Shown: in pieces, positions 6,229 to 10,894 of the stretch
How positions within the stretch are numbered: position 1 is the first letter of the stretch
Layout: each line of letters begins with the position of its first letter
From: JAFGIT01 sp016929465 [NCBI: Candidatus Coatesbacteria bacterium]
GTDB taxonomy: Bacteria > B130-G9
Direction of reading: 5' to 3'
Length of the DNA: 10,894 nucleotides
Assembly: GCA_016929465.1 (NCBI GenBank)
Contig: JAFGIT010000057.1
Coordinates: 1-10,894, forward strand
Notes under the pieces: model-generated
Database searches by the model: none
What the model saw: only the letters and a program-made list of their open reading frames with translations
What the model was told of the DNA's origin: nothing
Made by a program: the position numbers and the translations under genes

Positions 6229-7256
6229 GGGACCTACCGCAGGCGGTCACAGATTACATCTTTGGCCTCACGATAGAAGCAACTCGCAAGAGGTCTCCCG
6301 CATATCTTCTCGGTGACGGTGAGGGGCGGCTTATCGAATTCGGCGGGAAACTGGCTCTCTATGGCATAAATAATCCCGAGCTCGGCGTACACATCGACCA
6401 ACAGGTCGAGTATCTTGCCGGTTTTCTTCCCCTCGAAGGAGAGCCCGTCGTGTTGCCTTGCCTGAAATGCGGCGACGGCGTTTCGACCGACTTGCACATA
6501 TTCTCGGGCGAAGGGGGGGATTGGATTCTATTTCTCGAGTCAACTGAGATCGAAGCAACGCAGCAGGAAATCCAGCAGCATGCACATGAGCTTAGCCTTA
6601 ACAAGGAAAAGCAATCAAGGATGCTCTCTCAGTTTCTTGGAGACCAGGTAGCGCAGGGGCTGGAGGACGGGAAGTTCGACATAAAAAAAGGAGGCGAGAG
6701 GAGGAATCTGACCATCCTCTTCGCCGATATCCGTGACTTCACACCGTTCAGTGAAAACCACAGCCCACAGGCGGTATTCAGGACCCTGAACATTTACATC
6801 CGCAGCATGATGGAGACCCTGGCAGGCGAAGCCAGCTCCCTGAACGCAATTGTAGGGGACCAGGTCATGGCAGTCTTCGGAATATTTTCTGCAGCAGCAT
6901 CCCACCAGTTCCGGGCGGTCGGAGCATCTCTCAAGATGATCGAGAAGGTGAATGAGCTCTATGAAGAGCGCAAGAGATGGAATCTCCCAGCACTTAGAAT
7001 CGGTATCGGGGTGTCATCAGGACCTGTGGCGATTGGGATACTGGGGACGAAGGAACGCAAGACGCTAACCGTAATAGGCCACTATGTGAACCTCGCCGCC
7101 CGTTTGCAGAGCCTTGCCTCTCCCGGTGAGATACTCATCGATAAAAACACCTACGATAATATCCGCAGCTACAGGCGCTTCTTTAGCCCGACTACGCTCG
7201 AGTGCAAAGGTATCGTCTCTCCAGTAAAGACCTTCTCCAATATGGGGAAGAACTGA
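6225..7256 (+). CDS. Class III nucleotidyl cyclase with N-terminal PAS-like sensor region
   Basis: The protein has 343 residues and is soluble. Its ATG overlaps the GTPase stop (ATGA), which implies translational coupling. Residues 20-110 resemble a PAS-like fold (YLLGDGEGRLIEFGG at 27-41, DWILFLES at 99-106). Residues 111-145 form a Gln/Glu-rich linker helix typical before output domains. Residues 160-340 form the cyclase domain. FADIRDFT (166-173) gives metal ligand D168, VGD (210-212) gives the second metal ligand D212, and VNLAARL (288-294) supplies transition-state residues N289 and R293. The Lys normally three residues before the GD motif (as in DKFIGD) is Ala208, and T282 stands in the other purine-contact position, so ATP specificity is uncertain and the product could be cAMP, cGMP or neither. 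It probably works as a homodimer, as class III enzymes do. The coupling suggests the GTPase or membrane protein regulates it; this is inference. Confidence 0.93.
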   Translation: MRDLPQAVTDYIFGLTIEATRKRSPAYLLGDGEGRLIEFGGKLALYGINNPELGVHIDQQVEYLAGFLPLEGEPVVLPCLKCGDGVSTDLHIFSGEGGDWILFLESTEIEATQQEIQQHAHELSLNKEKQSRMLSQFLGDQVAQGLEDGKFDIKKGGERRNLTILFADIRDFTPFSENHSPQAVFRTLNIYIRSMMETLAGEASSLNAIVGDQVMAVFGIFSAAASHQFRAVGASLKMIEKVNELYEERKRWNLPALRIGIGVSSGPVAIGILGTKERKTLTVIGHYVNLAARLQSLASPGEILIDKNTYDNIRSYRRFFSPTTLECKGIVSPVKTFSNMGKN

Positions 7257-7325
7257 ATTGCTTAGCCTGGCGGCGCGATTTAGGGCCCTTGCTTTTTTAT
7301 AGCGGATGATTTAGATTCAAAATAA

Positions 7326-7360
7326 TCCGGAATTCCGGAGGTGGATGGTCAGACGCCATC
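7326..7360. other. Palindrome and small hairpin preceding the terminator
   Basis: TCCGGAATTCCGGA at 7326-7339 is a perfect 14-bp palindrome. It is followed by a 5-bp stem, GATGG (7344-7348) with CCATC (7356-7360), and directly by the terminator. In RNA these could form part of a structured 3' end; in DNA the palindrome could be a dimer-binding site. No further evidence decides. Confidence 0.4.
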
Positions 7361-7362
7361 GG

Positions 7363-7391
7363 GGGCCTCTTTTGAGGCCCTTCCTATTTTT
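7363..7391 (+). terminator. Intrinsic terminator of the GTPase/cyclase operon
   Basis: A 7-bp stem, GGGCCTC (7363-7369) with GAGGCCC (7374-7380), carries a TTTT loop and is followed by a T-rich tract containing TATTTTT (7385-7391). It lies 107 bases after the cyclase stop. Read on the opposite strand it is not followed by a T run, so it does not look like a terminator for the gene ending at 7408. Confidence 0.7.
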
Positions 7392-7407
7392 AGAGCCTCA
7401 ATCTTGC

Positions 7408-8244
7408 CTATGGCAGGAGTTTTTTCCCAAAGACCCGCCTGCCGCTCTGATAGTACTTTGGTTGTAGGATTTTGATCACCTCTCTGCCAAACGGCGCGAT
7501 CTCATTTTCGAGAAGGCCGCTATCCCTGAGTATCTCGTTACGACTGGGATGGGCAACGATGTCAGCCAGCTGCAGGCCCGAGATATTTCGCGCTTTCGGC
7601 TTCACCTTCAACTGCTTGCTGCTCAATGCATTCTGGAAGCGCTGGCCAGAAACAAAATTAGAGCCATCTCTCACAAGCCTCGCGAATGAATCTTTCAAGC
7701 GCATATCCGCTTTGCCTCCCCTCGCTTCCGCCATTGCATCTCCGCAGTATTCATTGCCCTCAAGAAAAAGAATGAAGCGCTCCAACATGACCGCCAGACA
7801 GTAATGATACGGATCATATCTTCAGATGCGATATGTCTCCTTATGATGCTTTTTATCTATGCAGACAGTGATGACTACGTATTGCCAAGATATGAGGAGA
7901 TCCAAGAATTCCGAATCAAACCGTCTTCTTGCATCGGGCTCTCTCAGTTTTTGAAATGGATATCTAGCATTCATCAGTTCTTTTCTATGCAGGATGATCG
8001 GCTCGTCAGGATGACATCCGAAGTGCCTGTCCTTCAATGCCTCCATCTGTGGATGCAGTGTGCTCTTCACGTAATCCAATTGGATGATTACGCCTTTAAG
8101 GTTCAAGAATCGGTGGTTTGGATTGTCCGAGCTATCGAGGTCGGGATTTCCCACCTCGTCAATATAAATGCGGTACGCAGGTCTGTTTAGAGTGCTTCGA
8201 TCTGAGATATTATCCATAGATGTAATACTAGCAACACCAAGCAC
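7408..8244 (-). pseudogene. DUF3800-family protein interrupted by one in-frame TGA
   Basis: Two open segments, 8244-7822 (140 codons) and the segment ending at 7408, lie in the same frame, separated only by TGA at 7824-7822. Read through, they give a normal-looking 278-residue DUF3800 protein. The N-terminal part has YRIYIDEVGNPDL at 24-36 (acidic pair D29, E30), HRKEL at 86-90 and VCIDKK at 127-132. The C-terminal part has RYDPYHYCLAV just after the stop, EARGGKADMRLKDSF at 173-187, and GLQLADIVAHPSR at 223-235. DUF3800 proteins are uncharacterised; their conserved acids suggest a metal-dependent nuclease-like fold, and they are often found in mobile or defence settings. The family usually shows a Trp at the interrupted position, so TGG to TGA is the simplest history. 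The first possible start is GTG at 8244, but ATG at 8217 (residue 10) fits the promoter better. The gene is isolated and points toward the cyclase operon. It is probably inactivated, unless the stop is read through. Confidence 0.85.
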
Positions 8245-8254
8245 ATTAAGTCAA
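8215..8254 (-). promoter_or_regulatory. Sigma70-like promoter giving a possible leaderless start for the DUF3800 gene
   Basis: On the minus strand, TTGACT (8254-8249) matches five of six -35 bases, an 18-base spacer follows, and TAGTAT (8230-8225) matches four of six -10 bases. The A of an in-frame ATG (8217) lies after seven further bases, where transcription would begin. No Shine-Dalgarno precedes either that ATG or the GTG at 8244, which lies within the promoter. A leaderless mRNA starting at 8217 explains all of this, but the match could be chance. Confidence 0.35.
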
Positions 8255-8337
8255 ATTCGCGAACTCTCCAGTGGCACAAATCACGATACGCGAATCCCGT
8301 CCGGGCCGGGATCCGCAAAACCTCGAAATCCGCCGCC

Positions 8338-9714
8338 TCACTCAGGAGACAGCCTCACCCTCCTCATCGCCATCATAGAGACGACGTGTATCGGGTCCCA
8401 ACTGGAGCCGAAGGGCGGCGCGTAGGGTAGGTCGAGCTGCGCGAGGTCTGCGACCGTCAGGCCAGCGTATGTTGCAGAGATGAGCGCGTTTATCCTGGCG
8501 AGTGCGCCCTCTTCGCCAACGGCTTGCGCGCCCAGGATTCTCCCGGTGCTCTGATCGAATATGAGCTTGAGCTTCAACGGTCTTGGATTCGGGTAATACG
8601 CTGCGTGCGAGTGGCCCATGAATGCCTGCGAGAGTGCGCCGCTGCAGTGGTTCTTTGCGGCTTCTGTAATGAGGCCCGTCGAGGCGAAGACCATACCGAA
8701 CGCACCTGAGATACTGGTCCCGAGGATACCCGCGGATTTCGCATTCCCACCGGCGGCGTTCTCGCCCGCCACCCTGGCCTGCTTCTCGGCTACTGTCGCG
8801 AGCGGCATGCAAACCTGCCGACCGGAGACAATGTGCAGCGACTGGCAGCAATCTCCAGCAGCAAATACATCCGGGACGGAGGTCCGCTGGCCCTCATCGA
8901 CCGCTATCGCACCACACTCTCCTATCTCGATGCCCGCTTCCTTCGCGAGCGAGATATTCGGCCGGACGCCGAGCGCCAGTATCACGATGTCAGCATCGAT
9001 CGTCCCCCCTGCGGCAACCACCGAACCGACACTGCCTCTTTCGTTCGGGACGATCTTCTCGAGAGCTGAATTAGTCTTGATCAAGAGGCCATTATTCTCG
9101 AGATGCTGCTGGGCAAATTCTGCCATGTCCGGGTCCATGCTGGTCAGAATCTGGGGAAGCATCTCTAGCACGGTGACCTCGAGTCCGAGGTGAGTGAGTG
9201 CCTCGGCCATCTCGAGCCCGATGTAGCCCGCGCCAACGACAACCGCCTTCCTGGGCGAATTATCCGCGATATAGTTCCTTATTCTCTCCGCGTCGCCGAT
9301 GTTGCGCAGCGTGAATACACCCTCCGCATCCACGCCCTCTACAGGTGGGACTTTGGGAGATGCACCCGTCGCAATGATCAACCTGTCGTATTCCAGCACA
9401 TATTGGCTCTCGTTGATGTCGGTGCAGGTTACGCACTTCGCCTTGGTGTTTATTGAAAGGGCCTTGTGTTCGAGTCTGAGGTCGATGCCCATGCGGTCCC
9501 TGATGATCGCCGGCTCCGCGAAGGTCAGTTTGCGGACGTCCTCGATCTCCCCGCCTACGAAATATGGTAGGCCACAGGGAGAACTAGAAGCATATATGGA
9601 TTGCTCCAGCACGGTGACGTTCAGTTTGCGGTTTAGCTTCTTCGCAGCAGCGGCGGCACCGAGACCGGCAGCCTGCGCGCCTATTACAACGATCTTCTGA
9701 CTATTATTCGACAT
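8338..9714 (-). CDS. CoA-disulfide reductase / NADH oxidase-like flavoprotein
   Basis: I place the start at ATG 9714, five bases after GAGG (9723-9720), giving 458 residues; the adjacent ATG at 9717 is too close to that RBS, and the open frame reaching 9768 is probably not translated. The FAD motif is IGAQAAG at 11-17. SSPCGLPYF at 44-52 carries the single redox-active Cys47 typical of CoA-disulfide reductases and NADH oxidases, not the CxxxxC pair of glutathione reductase types. ATGASP at 116-121 and the NAD(P) motif GAGYIGLE at 162-169 follow. Glu185 ends the next strand, which favours NADH, although some family members use NADPH. AAGDCC near residue 290 is the second FAD contact. LPYAPPFGSSWDP near the C terminus matches the dimer interface of this family. 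The reaction is probably reduction of CoA disulfide, polysulfide or oxygen via a Cys-sulfenic or mixed-disulfide state; substrate is not decidable from sequence. It is transcribed away from trxB, so a shared thiol-redox role is plausible. Confidence 0.9.
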   Translation of the reverse strand: MSNNSQKIVVIGAQAAGLGAAAAAKKLNRKLNVTVLEQSIYASSSPCGLPYFVGGEIEDVRKLTFAEPAIIRDRMGIDLRLEHKALSINTKAKCVTCTDINESQYVLEYDRLIIATGASPKVPPVEGVDAEGVFTLRNIGDAERIRNYIADNSPRKAVVVGAGYIGLEMAEALTHLGLEVTVLEMLPQILTSMDPDMAEFAQQHLENNGLLIKTNSALEKIVPNERGSVGSVVAAGGTIDADIVILALGVRPNISLAKEAGIEIGECGAIAVDEGQRTSVPDVFAAGDCCQSLHIVSGRQVCMPLATVAEKQARVAGENAAGGNAKSAGILGTSISGAFGMVFASTGLITEAAKNHCSGALSQAFMGHSHAAYYPNPRPLKLKLIFDQSTGRILGAQAVGEEGALARINALISATYAGLTVADLAQLDLPYAPPFGSSWDPIHVVSMMAMRRVRLSPE

Positions 9715-9773
9715 CATTTCCTCGTTTTCCGACTCGACACAATAAGGCCCGAAAGGCTCTCCAAGCAAAAGCC

Positions 9774-9790
9774 TTGACGTGAATGGTCAA
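9774..9790. promoter_or_regulatory. Dyad TTGAC-N7-GTCAA between divergent redox genes
   Basis: TTGAC at 9774-9778 and GTCAA at 9786-9790 form a 5-bp inverted repeat with a 7-base spacer. It lies between the minus-strand flavoprotein (start 9714) and trxB (start 9879). Its position fits an operator for a dimeric regulator acting on either or both genes. Each arm also resembles part of a -35 box on one strand, but I found no -10 box at a proper distance on either side. Confidence 0.3.
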
Positions 9791-9878
9791 TCTGTAAAAC
9801 AATCAGCATAATTCCCGCGCTTTGGGCGGTCATTCAATACAATAACAAATCAAGAGATAAAAACTTAGGAGCGATAAT

Positions 9879-10865
9879 ATGAGTAATCAGTGTCCCCCGG
9901 CAAGTCACTCCGGGGAGGATGAAATGCCTCCGAATTATAATCCAAATAATACGATCGCAGTCATAGGGGCGGGGCCAGCAGGGATGTCTGCCGCGATTTA
10001 CGCAAAGCGCTCCGCAGTCGATGTTCTTCTTTTCGAGCGGGTGATGGCTGGCGGCCAGATCATGACCACCCAGTGGATAGAGAACTATCTGGGCTTCCCC
10101 GCTGGAACGACTCCGTCCGAGCTGGTGGCCAAATTCCAGGAGCACATCGCCTCTTTGGGAATAGATGTCACCTCAGAGAATATCAAGAGAGTCATCCCAG
10201 GCGATCTTCAGACCGTGGAGACCGAAAGCGGAAAGAAATATAAGTGCAAGGCCGTCGTCGTTGCGACGGGAGCAAGGCCGCGTTTCCTGGGAGTGCCGGG
10301 AGAGTGGCAGCTTCATGGAAAGGGAGTAACTACATGTGCGGTATGTGATGGTAATTTTTTCAGGAACCAGACCGTCGCAGTCGTGGGTGGCGGCACAACC
10401 GCTGTCGAGGACGTCATATACCTCTCGAAAATCGTGAAGAAGATCTATCATATCCACAGACGAGACCAGCTCAGGCTTGCTGGTGAGACATCTGATGAGC
10501 TTGCGAAGCTAAAGAACGTCGAGCGTGTATTCAACCACACTGTCGAGGAGATACTCGGCGAGAAAGAGGTCACAGGCATCCGCGTCAAGAATCGGGAGGA
10601 CGGCAGCGTCAGGGACATCGAGCTGAGCGGCGTCTTCGTCGCGGTCGGGATCGCGCCGAACTCCGATTTCGTCAAGGACCTCCTCGAGACTGACGAAGGC
10701 GGCTTCATAGTCACCAAGAAGGATATGTCCACCTCCGTCGAAGGCGTCTTCGCCGCGGGTGACGTCCGAGTGACCGACTTGAGGCAGGTCTGCACCGCAG
10801 TCGCGGACGGCGCCCTCGCCGGCCTCGGTGCGACAAAGCGAATCACGGGCATTGACCTGGCCTGA
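9879..10865 (+). CDS. trxB: Thioredoxin reductase (NADPH), flavoprotein
   Basis: The enzyme passes electrons from NADPH via FAD and a disulfide to thioredoxin in the cytosol. Numbered from ATG 9879 (328 residues), the FAD-binding VIGAGPAG is at 28-35, the active-site CAVCDG at 153-158 has redox cysteines C153 and C156, the NADPH motif GGGTTA is at 170-175, HRRDQLR at 193-199 binds the NADPH 2'-phosphate, and GVFAAGDV at 289-296 completes the FAD site. The order is that of low-molecular-weight bacterial TrxB. Two in-frame starts both have good ribosome sites: AGGAG (9867-9871) before ATG 9879, and GGGGAGG (9912-9918) before ATG 9924. The second gives 313 residues, close to the family norm, and the first adds a 15-residue polar extension. 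No terminator is seen in the 29 bases left. A related pyridine-nucleotide-disulfide reductase acting on ferredoxin or another partner cannot be excluded, but the NADPH motifs favour TrxB. Confidence 0.93.
   Translation: MSNQCPPASHSGEDEMPPNYNPNNTIAVIGAGPAGMSAAIYAKRSAVDVLLFERVMAGGQIMTTQWIENYLGFPAGTTPSELVAKFQEHIASLGIDVTSENIKRVIPGDLQTVETESGKKYKCKAVVVATGARPRFLGVPGEWQLHGKGVTTCAVCDGNFFRNQTVAVVGGGTTAVEDVIYLSKIVKKIYHIHRRDQLRLAGETSDELAKLKNVERVFNHTVEEILGEKEVTGIRVKNREDGSVRDIELSGVFVAVGIAPNSDFVKDLLETDEGGFIVTKKDMSTSVEGVFAAGDVRVTDLRQVCTAVADGALAGLGATKRITGIDLA
9912..9926 (+). promoter_or_regulatory. Second ribosome-binding site and start inside trxB
   Basis: GGGGAGG (9912-9918) stands five bases before an in-frame ATG (9924-9926), 15 codons downstream of the first ATG, which has its own AGGAG. 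The downstream pair is the stronger Shine-Dalgarno and gives the typical TrxB length, so it may be the main start, or both may be used. Confidence 0.6.
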
Positions 10866-10894
10866 TATGCGGATTACAGCGGCCGTCCCCTGCT

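Noticed and set aside
7822-7824. Selenocysteine codon in the DUF3800 gene
   Set aside because: The expected residue is Trp, not Cys, and I see no obvious SECIS-like hairpin directly downstream.
7472-8190. Plus-strand open frames antisense to the DUF3800 gene
   Set aside because: The minus strand carries recognisable DUF3800 motifs throughout; the plus-strand translations show nothing conserved.
7408-8244. UGA reassigned to Trp in this genome
   Set aside because: The coiled-coil, GTPase, cyclase, CoA-disulfide-reductase-like and trxB genes all end in TGA at the expected family length, so UGA is a normal stop here.
8294-8312. Hairpin ATCCCG/CGGGAT as terminator of the CoA-disulfide-reductase-like gene
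   Set aside because: The stem has only 6 bp, and no T run follows it on the minus strand.
8618-9193. 191-codon plus-strand open frame
   Set aside because: It is antisense to the flavoprotein, with no ribosome site and no recognisable motif.
9718-9768. Upstream extension of the CoA-disulfide-reductase-like protein to base 9768
   Set aside because: The added residues precede the FAD motif without family similarity. GAGG next to the ATG pair at 9717/9714 marks the better start.

Overview
The window looks like chromosomal DNA of a diderm (Gram-negative type) bacterium, probably from a little-cultivated lineage. It encodes a membrane protein with an OmpA-type peptidoglycan-binding domain, and a very large surface-type beta-helix protein with a C-terminal FnIII-like cap of the kind often seen in environmental genomes. 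I cannot name the phylum. Genes use ATG starts with AGGAG-type ribosome sites. TGA serves as a normal stop for at least five genes.

Layout. (1) 2-2878 (+): the 3' part of a giant Cys-rich protein made of two tandem right-handed beta-helix modules. (2) 2890-3006 (+): an unlisted 38-codon gene with a strong RBS, 11 bases after the previous stop. Its peptide looks like a RiPP precursor: a YxxPxI-like leader and a short Gly/Ser/Thr/Cys tail. It is followed by a 7-bp tandem repeat and a strong intrinsic terminator. (3) 3367-7256 (+): a compact four-gene operon encoding a coiled-coil protein, a single-pass membrane OmpA-domain protein with a large cytosolic N-terminal region, a Ras/Rab-like small GTPase, and a class III nucleotidyl cyclase. 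It ends in a terminator. (4) 7408-8244 (-): a DUF3800-family gene interrupted by exactly one in-frame TGA, where I expect a conserved Trp. (5) 8338-9714 (-) and 9879-10865 (+): divergent flavoprotein disulfide reductases, a CoA-disulfide-reductase/NADH-oxidase-like enzyme and a thioredoxin reductase, sharing a 164-bp intergenic region that contains a small dyad.

The most interesting unit is the operon at 3367-7256. Tight spacing, a 4-base ATGA overlap, and a sequence motif shared by the first two proteins suggest one signalling apparatus. A cell-wall-anchored inner-membrane protein with a cytosolic, possibly longin/roadblock-like platform would control a small GTPase, which in turn could control a cyclic-nucleotide-type enzyme. 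The GTPase has Glu at the Ras Gln61 position, and the cyclase lacks the usual purine-selecting Lys, so the signal chemistry may be unusual. The second unit worth attention is the tiny Cys/Gly peptide gene behind the beta-helix protein.
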